A stretch of DNA of 38,436 bases from assembly GCA_025928185.1 (NCBI GenBank), contig JAICKA010000019.1, positions 1 to 38,436 on the forward strand, given 5' to 3'. The stretch comes from Gemmatimonadaceae bacterium. Lineage in GTDB: Bacteria > Gemmatimonadota > Gemmatimonadetes > Gemmatimonadales > Gemmatimonadaceae. A model generated the notes under the pieces. That model searched no databases, was not told where the DNA came from, and saw only the letters and a program-made list of their open reading frames with translations. Made by a program: the position numbers and the translations under genes. Shown here piece after piece: positions 1 through 6,789 of the stretch. Every line of letters starts with the position of its first letter. Positions within the stretch are counted from its first letter, which is position 1.

Positions 1-1163
1 GCGACGCGCTGCAGCGCGATCGGCGCGATCTCGACGTCGACGCCGCGCTCGAACCGATAGCTGGCATCGGTCGAGAGCCCGAGCGCCCGCCGCGCATCGC
101 GGATACGGCGCGGATTGAAGTTCGCCACCTCGAGAAAGACGTCCGTCGTGGAATCCGAGACCTCGCTCTCCGCGCCACCCATGATACCGGCGATCGCGTG
201 CGGATGCTCAGCGTCGGCGATGACGATCGTCTCCGCGTTCAATGCCCGCTCGGTTCCATCGAGCGTGGTGATTCGCTCGCCCGCTCGGGCGCGTCGCACG
301 ACGACGCTCGCGCCGCGCAGTTTCGCAAGATCGAATGTGTGAGTGGGCTGTCCCAGCTCGTGCAGTACATAGTTGCTCGCGTCGACGACGTTGTTGATCG
401 ACCGTGCACCGACCGACGCGAGACGTTGCACCAGCCATTCGGGACTTGGGCCGACCTTTACGCCCCGAATCACAACGCCCATGAAGCGGCGCACCAGCTC
501 GGCCTCATCGACGCGCACGCTCACGCCGTCAGCGTTGGCGGTGGTTGCGCCAGTCGACGCGTCCGGCATTTCGACGTTCGGTCCCTCGATGTCGGGAAGT
601 CCGAGCGGCATCTGGATGACCGCGGCGATCTCGCGCGCCACTCCGAGATGCGACAGCAGGTCGGGCCGGTTCGCCCCGACATCAAGGACGAGACGCATGT
701 CGCCGACCGGCAACGCGTCGAGCAACGGCGTACCGGGCGGCACGTCGACGTGCAGCTCGAGAATGCCCTGCTGCTCCTGGCCGAGCGCCAGCTCGCGCGC
801 CGAACAGAGCATGCCGTCGGAGATCGCCCCGCGAATCTTGCGCTTCTGGATCTTGAGGCCGCCGGGCAAAACGGTGCCCGTCGGCGCGAAGGGATACAGC
901 TTCCCCGCCGTCACGTTGGGCGCGCCACACACGACGTCGAGCAGCGTGCCCGTGCCGGCGTCGACTTTCGTGACGTGCAGGTGATCGGAGTCCGGATGCG
1001 GCGCCTCCTCGACGACTCGTGCGACGACGATCGGCTGCAGATCGGCGCGCAGCGCGACCAGCTCGTCGACCGTGGCCGTGTGCGCGGTGAGCTCGTCGCG
1101 CAACTCGGCGGCGGTCAGCCCGAACGGGACGAAGCCCCGCAGCCAGTCATACGAAACGTTCAT
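1..1163 (-). CDS. pheT: Phenylalanine-tRNA ligase beta subunit, 3' end missing
   Basis: This is the beta subunit of the (alpha-beta)2 enzyme that charges tRNA-Phe in the cytoplasm. The first about 387 residues are visible and the gene runs off the left edge. My translation starts MNVSYDWLRGFVP. Residues of about 40-150 form the tRNA-binding OB-fold domain typical of PheT (HPDSDHLHVTKVDAG, then VVCGAPNV). The B3/B4 editing region follows (RSINNVVDASNYVLHELGQP), and then the start of B5 (FNPRRIRDARRALGLSTDAS). The ATG overlaps the pheS stop codon in an ATGA arrangement, so the two subunits are translationally coupled, as expected for a complex with 1:1 stoichiometry. The C-terminal B8 domain cannot be judged here. 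Confidence 0.96.
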   Translation of the reverse strand, partial: MNVSYDWLRGFVPFGLTAAELRDELTAHTATVDELVALRADLQPIVVARVVEEAPHPDSDHLHVTKVDAGTGTLLDVVCGAPNVTAGKLYPFAPTGTVLPGGLKIQKRKIRGAISDGMLCSARELALGQEQQGILELHVDVPPGTPLLDALPVGDMRLVLDVGANRPDLLSHLGVAREIAAVIQMPLGLPDIEGPNVEMPDASTGATTANADGVSVRVDEAELVRRFMGVVIRGVKVGPSPEWLVQRLASVGARSINNVVDASNYVLHELGQPTHTFDLAKLRGASVVVRRARAGERITTLDGTERALNAETIVIADAEHPHAIAGIMGGAESEVSDSTTDVFLEVANFNPRRIRDARRALGLSTDASYRFERGVDVEIAPIALQRV

Positions 1164-2188
1164 TCGGAGATCTGCTCCAGAAATCTCACGTCCGAGTCGT
1201 AGAGGATCCTGATATCAGGAATCCCATATCGGCTGATGGCGATGCGCGCCGGCCCCATCCCGAACGCCCAGCCCGTGTATCGTTCGGGATCGACGCCGGC
1301 CGCGGCGAGCACGTTGGGGTGCACCATGCCCGAGCCGAGGATCTCGATCCAGCCGGTGCCCTTGCACGCGGCGCAGCCGCTGCCGCCGCAGATGCCGCAC
1401 TGGACATCCATCTCGGCCGACGGCTCGGTGAACGGAAAGTACGACGGCCGAAAGCGGGTGCGGGCCGCGCCGAAGAAGCGTTCGGCGAAGCGATTGAGCG
1501 TCGACTTGAGATCGACGAAGCTGATGCCTTCGTCGACGCACAGGCCTTCGATCTGCGCGAACGCCGGCGCGTGGGACGCGTCGAAGAAATCGCGCCGGTA
1601 CACCGTGCCGGGAATGAGCACGCGAATCGGCGGCGGCACGCGCTGGAGCGTGCGCACCTGCACCGGCGAGGTGTGCGTGCGCAGCAGCCCTTCGCCTTCG
1701 AGGTAGAGCGTGTCGTGCGCGTCGAGCGCCGGGTGATTCGGCGGAAAATTCAGCGCGCCGAAGTTGTACCACTCGGTCTCGGCTTCCGGGCCTTCGGCGA
1801 TGGTGAATCCAAGCTCGCGAAAGATGACTTCGATTTCCTCGATGACGAGAGTGACCGGATGCTTCGCGCCGCGCCACTGGCGGCGCGGCGGCAGCGACCG
1901 ATCCTCGCAGGCGCCGTCGGATGCGCGCGATCGCACCGCCGACTGCCGGCTGGCGTGCAGCTCCGTCAGCCGCGTGCGCACGTCGTTGAAGCGTTTGCCA
2001 GCCGCCGGCTTGTCTTCCTTCGCGATGCCGCGAAGCGCGTCCTGCAACGCCTTCACGCGTCCATGGCGGTCGCCGAGGAACGCAATGCGCGCCGCCTCCA
2101 GCGTGTCGGCATCGGCGGCTCCCTGAAAGGCCGCCGCCGCCTCGTGTTCGATGGCGTCGGCTTCGGTGATGAATTCCTGAAGGTCCAC
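1160..2188 (-). CDS. pheS: Phenylalanine-tRNA ligase alpha subunit
   Basis: This is the catalytic alpha subunit of phenylalanyl-tRNA synthetase. An N-terminal coiled-coil arm (residues about 1-85) is followed by the class II catalytic core. Visible features are HPVTLVIEEIEVIFRELGF (motif 1 area), PGTVYRRDFFDASHAPAFAQ (motif 2) and FGMGPARIAISRYGIPDIR (motif 3). A four-cysteine insert, CGICGGSGCAACKGTGW, lies before the GMVHPNVL segment; this is the form also seen in many Gram-positive PheS proteins. I chose the GTG at 2188, giving 342 residues beginning VDLQEFITEADAIEHE, because homologues start at this point. A TTG at 2245 would add 19 residues unlike the family. The gene follows rplT and overlaps pheT by 4 bases. 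Confidence 0.95.
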   Translation of the reverse strand: MDLQEFITEADAIEHEAAAAFQGAADADTLEAARIAFLGDRHGRVKALQDALRGIAKEDKPAAGKRFNDVRTRLTELHASRQSAVRSRASDGACEDRSLPPRRQWRGAKHPVTLVIEEIEVIFRELGFTIAEGPEAETEWYNFGALNFPPNHPALDAHDTLYLEGEGLLRTHTSPVQVRTLQRVPPPIRVLIPGTVYRRDFFDASHAPAFAQIEGLCVDEGISFVDLKSTLNRFAERFFGAARTRFRPSYFPFTEPSAEMDVQCGICGGSGCAACKGTGWIEILGSGMVHPNVLAAAGVDPERYTGWAFGMGPARIAISRYGIPDIRILYDSDVRFLEQISE

Positions 2189-2246
2189 GGTAGTCCGGGA
2201 GAGGACCGCGGCCGCGACGGCGCGGCGCGCGGGTGACAACGGCAAC

Positions 2247-2278
2247 GGCGGCAGAACGACTCGCGTCGCGCTGCCGCC
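2247..2278 (-). other. Strong RNA hairpin between rplT and pheS
   Basis: An 8-bp perfect stem (GGCGGCAG/CTGCCGCC) encloses a second 4-bp stem capped by a GCGA tetraloop of the stable GNRA class. It lies in the 109-base spacer between the rplT stop and the chosen pheS start. No T-run follows it on the minus strand, so it does not look like an intrinsic terminator. RNA processing, stabilisation or partial attenuation separating ribosomal-protein from synthetase expression are possible roles, by inference only. Confidence 0.5.
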
Positions 2279-2297
2279 GTGTGAGACGAGCGGGTCG

Positions 2298-2660
2298 TTA
2301 CGCGGCGCTGACCGCGGAGCGCGCCTTGTCGGCGAGAGCCGTAAAGGCGGCGGGATCGTGCACGGCGAGATCGGCGAGAATCTTCCGATTCACCTCGATC
2401 CCGGCGAGCTTCAGCCCGTTCATGAGCGTATTGTAATTCATGTCGTTCTGATGCGCGCCGGCGTTGATGCGCGTGATCCACAGCCGGCGGAAATCGCGCT
2501 TCTTGTTCTTGCGATCGCGGTACGCGTACTTCCAGCCGCGCTCCACCGTTTCCTTGGCGGGGCGCCACAGCTTGCTGCGGGCGCCAAAGGCGCCGCGCGC
2601 AGCCTTCATGACCTGCTTCTTCCGCTTGAGGCGCGGAACGTTCGATACGGCACGAGGCAT
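2298..2660 (-). CDS. rplT: 50S ribosomal protein L20
   Basis: L20 is a 23S rRNA-binding protein needed early in assembly of the large ribosomal subunit. In several bacteria it also represses its own operon. The 120-residue product has the family length and sequence: a basic N-terminal extension ([20 protein letters not shown]), [27 protein letters not shown], then the globular [19 protein letters not shown]. The gene sits 12 bases after rpmI in the standard infC-rpmI-rplT order. Nothing is unusual in the protein itself. Confidence 0.97.
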   Translation of the reverse strand: MPRAVSNVPRLKRKKQVMKAARGAFGARSKLWRPAKETVERGWKYAYRDRKNKKRDFRRLWITRINAGAHQNDMNYNTLMNGLKLAGIEVNRKILADLAVHDPAAFTALADKARSAVSAA

Positions 2661-2672
2661 GGGTCTCTCTCC

Positions 2673-2867
2673 TTAGGCCTGGATCAGGCGCTTTACGCGC
2701 TTGGCGTCACCGGTGGTTGCGACGAGGCCCGCCTGGCGCAGACGGCGCTTCCGCTTGGAGGTCTTCTTCGTCAGGATGTGGCTCTTGAACGCCTTGAACC
2801 GGCGGACCTTCCCGGAGCCGGTCACCTTGAACCGCTTTGCGGCGCCCTTGTGGGTTTTCATCTTCAT
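2673..2867 (-). CDS. rpmI: 50S ribosomal protein L35
   Basis: L35 is a small basic protein of the large ribosomal subunit. Its 64 residues begin [21 protein letters not shown], the family signature, and continue with the [17 protein letters not shown] segment. Length and composition are normal. The gene lies between infC (13-base gap) and rplT (12-base gap), so it is surely co-transcribed with both and shares their leader-controlled expression. Confidence 0.97.
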   Translation of the reverse strand: MKMKTHKGAAKRFKVTGSGKVRRFKAFKSHILTKKTSKRKRRLRQAGLVATTGDAKRVKRLIQA

Positions 2868-2880
2868 GTGAACATCCTCA

Positions 2881-3396
2881 TTATTTCGGCGCGAGAATCA
2901 TCGTCATGGACTTGCCTTCCAACCGGCCCGCGCTCTCGATCTTGCCGACGTCGGTGAGCGACTGGGCGACGCGCTCGAGCACGGCCTGACCGAGCTCGGG
3001 GTGCGCAACCTGCCGCCCGCGGAACATCATCGTGACCTTGACCTTGTTCTTCTCTTCCAGGAACCGGCGTGCGTGCCGGGTCTTCGTGTCGAAGTCGTGA
3101 TCGTCGATGCCGGGACGGTACTTCACTTCCTTGAGCTCGATCACGTGCTGCTTCTTCTTCGCGACCCGCGCCTGCTTGGCCATTTCGAACTTGTACTTGC
3201 CGTAGTCCATGATCCGGACCACGGGCGGCCGAGCCGTCGCGGCGACTTCGACCAGATCCAACCCTTGCTCTTCCGCCATCCGCAACGCGGTATCCACTTC
3301 GAGAATGCCGAGCTGCGAACCATCGGAACCGATCACGCGGACCGGGCTGATGCGGATCTGGCGGTTGACCCGCACGCGCTTGGTTGTGTCCTGAAT
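2881..3396 (-). CDS. infC: Translation initiation factor IF-3 with AUU start
   Basis: IF-3 binds the 30S subunit, prevents premature 50S joining and rejects non-canonical start codons. I place the start at the ATT at 3394-3396, which is preceded by AGGAG at 3403-3407 with a 6-base spacer. This gives 171 residues beginning [15 protein letters not shown], the usual family length and N-terminus. An AUU start is the classical device by which IF-3 limits its own synthesis, because it discriminates against that codon. The N-domain includes [20 protein letters not shown] and [20 protein letters not shown]; the C-domain includes [18 protein letters not shown]. An in-frame ATG at 3453 with its own GGGAGG would add 19 residues (see findings). 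First gene of infC-rpmI-rplT-pheS-pheT. Confidence 0.95.
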   Translation of the reverse strand: MQDTTKRVRVNRQIRISPVRVIGSDGSQLGILEVDTALRMAEEQGLDLVEVAATARPPVVRIMDYGKYKFEMAKQARVAKKKQHVIELKEVKYRPGIDDHDFDTKTRHARRFLEEKNKVKVTMMFRGRQVAHPELGQAVLERVAQSLTDVGKIESAGRLEGKSMTMILAPK

Positions 3397-3415
3397 ACCG
3401 AACTCCTGGAAGAAA

Positions 3416-3450
3416 GAAAATAAAAAACGCGGCCTCTGAGTGAGTCCGCG
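3416..3450 (-). terminator. Attenuator-like hairpin in the infC leader
   Basis: Read on the minus strand, CGCGG...CCGCG (3428-3450) forms a 5-bp stem, with an inner CTC/GAG stem after one A-G mismatch and a 5-base loop. It is followed directly by TTTTTTATTTTC (3416-3427). This has the form of an intrinsic terminator. It sits upstream of the infC AUU start and just downstream of an alternative in-frame ATG. Leader terminators controlling infC-rpmI-rplT are known in other bacteria; its use here is inferred. Confidence 0.7.
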
Positions 3451-3456
3451 CATGGA

Positions 3457-3482
3457 CCGCCCTCCCGAATCGGGTGCGGCGG
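3457..3482 (-). promoter_or_regulatory. Hairpin sequestering the upstream SD of infC
   Basis: CCGCC/GGCGG and CCCG/CGGG stems with an ATT loop form a compact hairpin in the infC leader. Its 3' side contains GGGAGG (minus strand, 3461-3466), the Shine-Dalgarno sequence 7 bases before the ATG at 3453. When folded it would hide that ribosome-binding site. It lies directly before the terminator-like hairpin, so the two may act together as a leader switch. The structure is read by eye, not computed. Confidence 0.45.
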
Positions 3483-3575
3483 CCTAGACCTGGACTCCTG
3501 TAGCACGCCTCGCGCGACGCACGAGGGCCAGAGGGTGGGACCGAGCTTCCGGTCCACTTTGCAGATTGTCCGCTA

Positions 3576-3604
3576 AAATTAGGCCCGCCCGAGGGTTAGG
3601 TCAA
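3576..3604 (-). promoter_or_regulatory. Promoter of the infC operon
   Basis: On the minus strand TTGACC (3599-3604) and TAATTT (3576-3581) are separated by exactly 17 bases, a good sigma-70 type arrangement. The predicted transcript starts near 3569. That leaves a leader of about 115 bases before the ATG at 3453, or about 170 bases before the AUU start. The mobile-element gene ends only about 30 bp upstream of the -35 box. Confidence 0.65.
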
Positions 3605-3636
3605 GGACGCGGAAGTAGGTAGTTGACGCACAGGAC

Positions 3637-4683
3637 TCATTTGCCCTTCCCGTATGGCCGACGATGCCCGTAGATCAATTGGCCTGTTTCGGGGTCACGG
3701 TTGCTCGTCTGCTCGGTGTAGGTCAAACGCCGATGATCCGCCGCTTGGATCAGTTTCGCCGTCCGCTCACCGTCCGTCAGTTTGCGGTTGTTGTACTTGA
3801 ATTCTGACTCGCTGACGTAGCGGTGCAGGTGCTTGCGGCTCACCGAATGGTGCGTGCCGCCGATCTGCCGCTTGAGCCCGGCCCAAAAGCCTTCGATCCG
3901 GTTCGTGGTCACCTGCTCACCGTCGAGCGTGTAGCGCGAATACTGCCCAAGGTGGTGCTTCACGCGCTGGTGGCTGGCGAATTCCTGCCCGACGACCTTG
4001 TAGACGACGCTTTCGTCGGTGTTGAGCTTGGCCGACGTGTCCACCATGTCGAGAACGTGCGCGCCGATCTGCGCCGCCTTGAGGTTCCGAACCACGCGCG
4101 CCTTCACGCGACTGTCGCGCTCAACGCCGCCGAGCACGGCGGTTTTCCGCTGGTCGAAATCCTTGGCCTTGCCCTTGTAGCGGACCGTGGCGTCCCGGCG
4201 AGCCGGGTAGCGCGGCTTGCCGCCGATGTAGGTCTCGTCAAACTCGACGGTCCCCGTCAGCTTGGATTCCTGCTCATTGGCTGGCGCCATGGCCCAGCGA
4301 ATCCGGTGCATGAGAAAGAGGGCCGACTTGTAGGATAGGCCCGTCTCGCGCTGAATCTGGAGCGCTGAGACGCCTTTCTTGCTCGCTGCGGCCCGGTAAA
4401 AGGCCAGGCACCAGAAGCGGAACGGGATCGGGGAATCTTCCATGATCGTCCCGACCCGCACCGTGTACTGCTGCTTGCAGCCGTGGCAGCGCCACAGGAA
4501 CCGCGCGTTCCGGCTCCCGTCCTTGGCCTTCATCATCGCCACGTCCGTATCGCCGCAGCGCGGGCAGTTCGGCGTATCGCCCCAGCGTTGCGCTTCGAGG
4601 AACGCGACGGCGGCGGCTTCATCGGCGCAGGCGGCTGGGATCGAGGCTTCGAGTGGGGTTCTCTTGCTGGCGACTTTCGGCAT
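3637..4683 (-). mobile_element. IS1595-family transposase gene
   Basis: This 348-residue DDE-type transposase belongs to the IS1595 (ISXO2-like) group. It moves its element by cutting and joining DNA ends. An N-terminal zinc ribbon is visible (C40-PR-C43 and C66-HG-C69, followed by QYTVRVGTIMEDS). A helical region and then the catalytic core follow: D149 in VEFDETYIGGK, D223 in LNTDES, and the NRIEGFWAGLKRQ segment at 261-273 carrying the third acidic/Asn position. The frame is intact and probably functional. Loosely matching ends lie at about 3620-3631 and 4710-4721 (TAnTTGACnCAC, inverted), but I found no 8-bp target duplication, so the element limits are unresolved. The right-hand match overlaps the promoter. 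The gene separates the infC promoter from the rest of the island. Confidence 0.93.
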
Positions 4684-4689
4684 GGAATT

Positions 4690-4718
4690 ATTATACTAGA
4701 CGCACGAACGTGTGTCAA
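4690..4718 (-). promoter_or_regulatory. Perfect consensus promoter of the transposase, leaderless
   Basis: On the minus strand TTGACA (4713-4718) and TATAAT (4690-4695) are both exact sigma-70 consensus hexamers with the ideal 17-base spacer. Only six bases (AATTCC) separate TATAAT from the ATG at 4683. Transcription should therefore begin at or next to the start codon, leaving no room for a Shine-Dalgarno site. The mRNA is predicted to be leaderless. Confidence 0.85.
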
Positions 4719-4781
4719 GTATCAGAATAAGACGGGACCGATTCAGGCGGTCAGAGAAGGTATACGGCATGTGTTCAGGTG

Positions 4782-4794
4782 AGTTTCTGAAACT
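4782..4794. promoter_or_regulatory. 13-bp perfect dyad upstream of the XRE-ImmA operon
   Basis: AGTTTCTGAAACT is a perfect 6-1-6 inverted repeat. It lies 16 bp upstream of the -35 box of the operon starting at 4868, and has the same 6-1-6 form as the dyad over the -10 box. It is a candidate second operator for the XRE-type regulator encoded in that operon. A one-mismatch copy of its 11-base core occurs inverted at 8151-8161. Confidence 0.45.
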
Positions 4795-4810
4795 TTCTTC
4801 CCCCTTTGCG

Positions 4811-4839
4811 TTGACAGACGACTGCGGAGGCCCTACTGT
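4811..4839 (+). promoter_or_regulatory. Promoter of the 4868-6756 operon
   Basis: TTGACA (4811-4816, exact consensus) is followed after 17 bases by TACTGT (4834-4839), a weak -10. A GGAGGAG ribosome-binding site at 4854-4860 precedes the GTG start at 4868 by 7 bases. The palindrome 4824-4850 covers the spacer and the -10 box, so a bound repressor would block this promoter. Confidence 0.7.
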
Positions 4840-4850
4840 AGGGAAACCGC
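4824..4850. promoter_or_regulatory. Operator candidate: 27-bp dyad over the -10 box
   Basis: The centre CCCTACTGTAGGG (4831-4843) is a perfect 6-1-6 inverted repeat. After a 3-base gap on each side, GCGG (4824-4827) and CCGC (4847-4850) extend the same dyad. The position over the -10 box and start site is typical of an autoregulatory XRE/HTH operator. The HTH-ImmA protein encoded at 5569-6756 is the obvious candidate ligand, by inference. Confidence 0.6.
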
Positions 4851-4867
4851 ATCGGAGGAGCTGAGCC

Positions 4868-5566
4868 GTGGATCGCGAAGCGCGCAGGGTCAAGGATGCC
4901 ATCGCAGCGGAGTTCGGTCCGGAATTACAACGGGATGCCATGGCGCACCTCTGGAAGCCGTATGAGGAAGCAGCGAAGGCCACCCGCGATTTCGATCCTG
5001 CACAGCGCAGGAAGGCGTACGGCCACCTTCGGCTCGCTTTGACCGAACAGTCGTTCAAGTTGTTTTGCCGCAAGCACCCGACGCTGACCGGCGAAGACTA
5101 TCGCCACGATGATGGCACCTACGACTACTTCACGATGGCGTCGGCGAGTCTCCTGATCTCCATCAAAGCTGTCACCGCGCCTGATCGTCTTCCGCCACCG
5201 AGCCTGTTTCGTAACACCATGGCTGCGGGTACGAACTTTCATCTGTTCGAAGATGTCGCCGCAGTCGATGGTCGAAAGTTCTTCCACGTTCTCTTGCTTC
5301 ATAACTGCGAACGGCGATTAGAACTCGACGAGGAAACGGGAGAGTACCGTAAGCTCCGCGTACTCTCGCGACCGGGCTTCATGATGCTGAAAGTTCCGGA
5401 GCGCGAAGGGAAGGAGTGCATTTACCGCACGTCTTTGTTCCTCGATCATCCCGATATGCTAGCGAAGCTACGCGGCGTCGTCGTCGAGGATGTTCCGGAT
5501 TCGAAGAAGAACAAGCCGCGTGCCCGTCCGAAGAAGGACGAGGGTTTGGATACCGGCTCCGAATAG
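4868..5566 (+). CDS. Unknown protein, partner of the XRE-ImmA protein
   Basis: This 232-residue soluble protein belongs to no family I recognise. It starts at GTG with a strong GGAGGAG site 7 bases upstream. The N-terminal part is helical and charged (FGPELQRDAMAHLWKPYEEAAKATRDFDPAQRRKA, split here for description only). The middle carries KLFCRKHPTLTGEDYRHDDG and GTNFHLFEDVAAVDGRKFF, and the C-terminus is a basic, probably disordered tail (SKKNKPRARPKK). There is no signal peptide or membrane segment. The stop is 2 bases before the start of the XRE-ImmA gene, so the two are translationally coupled. XRE-ImmA/IrrE proteins often act as antitoxins or as cleavable repressors of a neighbour, so this protein may be the regulated effector or toxin. 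That is inference from context; no catalytic motif is evident. Confidence 0.8.
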   Translation: MDREARRVKDAIAAEFGPELQRDAMAHLWKPYEEAAKATRDFDPAQRRKAYGHLRLALTEQSFKLFCRKHPTLTGEDYRHDDGTYDYFTMASASLLISIKAVTAPDRLPPPSLFRNTMAAGTNFHLFEDVAAVDGRKFFHVLLLHNCERRLELDEETGEYRKLRVLSRPGFMMLKVPEREGKECIYRTSLFLDHPDMLAKLRGVVVEDVPDSKKNKPRARPKKDEGLDTGSE

Positions 5567-5568
5567 AG

Positions 5569-6756
5569 ATGGAAATGAACCACCATGGATTCGTTCCGGG
5601 TCGTCTTCGCCAAGCGCTCCTGCGTTCAAAGAAGACGGCGACGGCACTCGCCGCGCACTTGGACGTCGCGGACAATACGGTCTCGCGATACCTGAAGGGT
5701 CAGTTGGTTCCGCGGCCGGACGTGCTGCGCAACATCGCTGATTTTCTGGAGGAACCGGTAGCGTTTTTTCTCACGCCGCTACCCCCGAATGTGGATGAGG
5801 GGTCTCCGTCATTCATGCGCTCCTATGCCGCCGCTACCAAACGGGCTCGCCTGTCGGCTGAGGCATTCAAAGAGCGTACACGCGAAGCGACGTTGTATTT
5901 GGACCGACACGTCGAACTGCCCTCGGCGCGCTTCCCACAATTTCGTTACGGCGACGACCCAGCCGCTCTTTCGGAGCGAGACCTTGAACGGCTCGCTGTT
6001 GAGACGCGTCGCTTTTGGGGCCTCGGCGACGGACCAATCGCGAACGTCGTGCGGCTGCTCGAACACAACGGCGCAGTCGTTGTCCGAACTGATTTGGGCG
6101 ACAAGACGCTGAATGCATTTTCCCAATGGGGTCTCCCGGAGGACCGTCCGTACATCATCCTGAGTGACGGAAAGCAATCGGCAGTGGGATCGCGATTTGA
6201 TGCCGCCCATGAAATTGCTCATATGGTGCTGCACCGACACCTGCCCCGCGAGGTCGTGACGAGGCCCGAAGTTCACAAGCTGATCGAGAAGCAGGCTAAT
6301 CGCTTTGCTGGCGCGTTTCTGATGCCGGCAGAATCGTTCAGCCGCTCGATATTTCTCACAACACTGTCGGCGCTGCGCGAGCTGCGCGACGTGTGGGGGG
6401 CGGCAATCGGCTCGATGATCATGCGGCTTACCGAACTGGATCTCATCTCAGACCGGCAGGCGAGACGCCTTTGGGAGTCGTACGCCCCAATGCGGCGTCG
6501 GGAGACTTACGAGAATGATGGTGTCCCGCTCGAAATGCCGGCCGCTATGCGGCAAGCGTTCGAGATTTTGAACTCCGATTGCGGGATTTCTCCGGCTCAG
6601 ATGGTCAAAGACATTCCCTTTGCCGTTACTGACATGGCAGCGATCGGTAGCCTTCCGCTGGGATATTTCCGAGACGACAGCTTACCGATCCGAGCGCGGC
6701 ACGCCAAAGGATCGTCGATCTTGGAATTTCGACGTGCAAAGCCAGAAGGCGGATAA
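5569..6756 (+). CDS. XRE-family regulator fused to ImmA/IrrE metallopeptidase
   Basis: This 395-residue two-domain protein has an N-terminal helix-turn-helix (about 10-60: LRQALLRSKKTATALAAHL, then VADNTVSRYLKGQLVP) and a central ImmA/IrrE (COG2856-type) metallopeptidase domain. The zinc motif HEIAHMVLHRH begins at residue 214, and a downstream EKQANRFAGAFLMP supplies the third ligand region. Proteins of this architecture cleave or antagonise a DNA-binding or effector partner in phages, integrative elements and toxin-antitoxin loci. I use the ATG at 5569, 2 bases after the stop of the unknown upstream gene; a second ATG lies at 5575. An upstream in-frame extension to 5416 would overlap that gene and is rejected. 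The fused HTH suggests autoregulation through the dyad at the operon promoter. The C-terminal about 100 residues are unassigned. Confidence 0.9.
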   Translation: MEMNHHGFVPGRLRQALLRSKKTATALAAHLDVADNTVSRYLKGQLVPRPDVLRNIADFLEEPVAFFLTPLPPNVDEGSPSFMRSYAAATKRARLSAEAFKERTREATLYLDRHVELPSARFPQFRYGDDPAALSERDLERLAVETRRFWGLGDGPIANVVRLLEHNGAVVVRTDLGDKTLNAFSQWGLPEDRPYIILSDGKQSAVGSRFDAAHEIAHMVLHRHLPREVVTRPEVHKLIEKQANRFAGAFLMPAESFSRSIFLTTLSALRELRDVWGAAIGSMIMRLTELDLISDRQARRLWESYAPMRRRETYENDGVPLEMPAAMRQAFEILNSDCGISPAQMVKDIPFAVTDMAAIGSLPLGYFRDDSLPIRARHAKGSSILEFRRAKPEGG

Positions 6757-6757
6757 G

Positions 6758-6789
6758 AAAAAGCCCCAACGTCGGGAGACGTAGGGGCT
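6758..6789 (-). terminator. Terminator for minus-strand toxin operon, abutting the tRNA
   Basis: AGCCCC-A-ACGTC (6762-6773) pairs with GACGT-A-GGGGCT (6778-6789) across a GGGA loop: 11 pairs with one A-A mismatch. On the minus strand the stem is followed by TTTTTCTT, giving an intrinsic terminator for transcripts arriving from the toxin operon. On the plus strand the hairpin ends at 6789, the base before the tRNA begins. It may therefore also guide release of the tRNA from read-through transcripts of the XRE-ImmA operon. Confidence 0.7.

Noticed and set aside
3605-4780. Target-site duplication of the IS1595 element
   Set aside because: I compared both flanks by eye and found no matching 8-bp direct repeat; only a loose inverted match around TTGAC/CAC was seen, partly explained by the promoter.
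5416-5568. N-terminal extension of the XRE-ImmA protein
   Set aside because: It would overlap the preceding gene by about 150 bases; the HTH domain begins just after the ATG at 5569, which sits 2 bases after the upstream stop.
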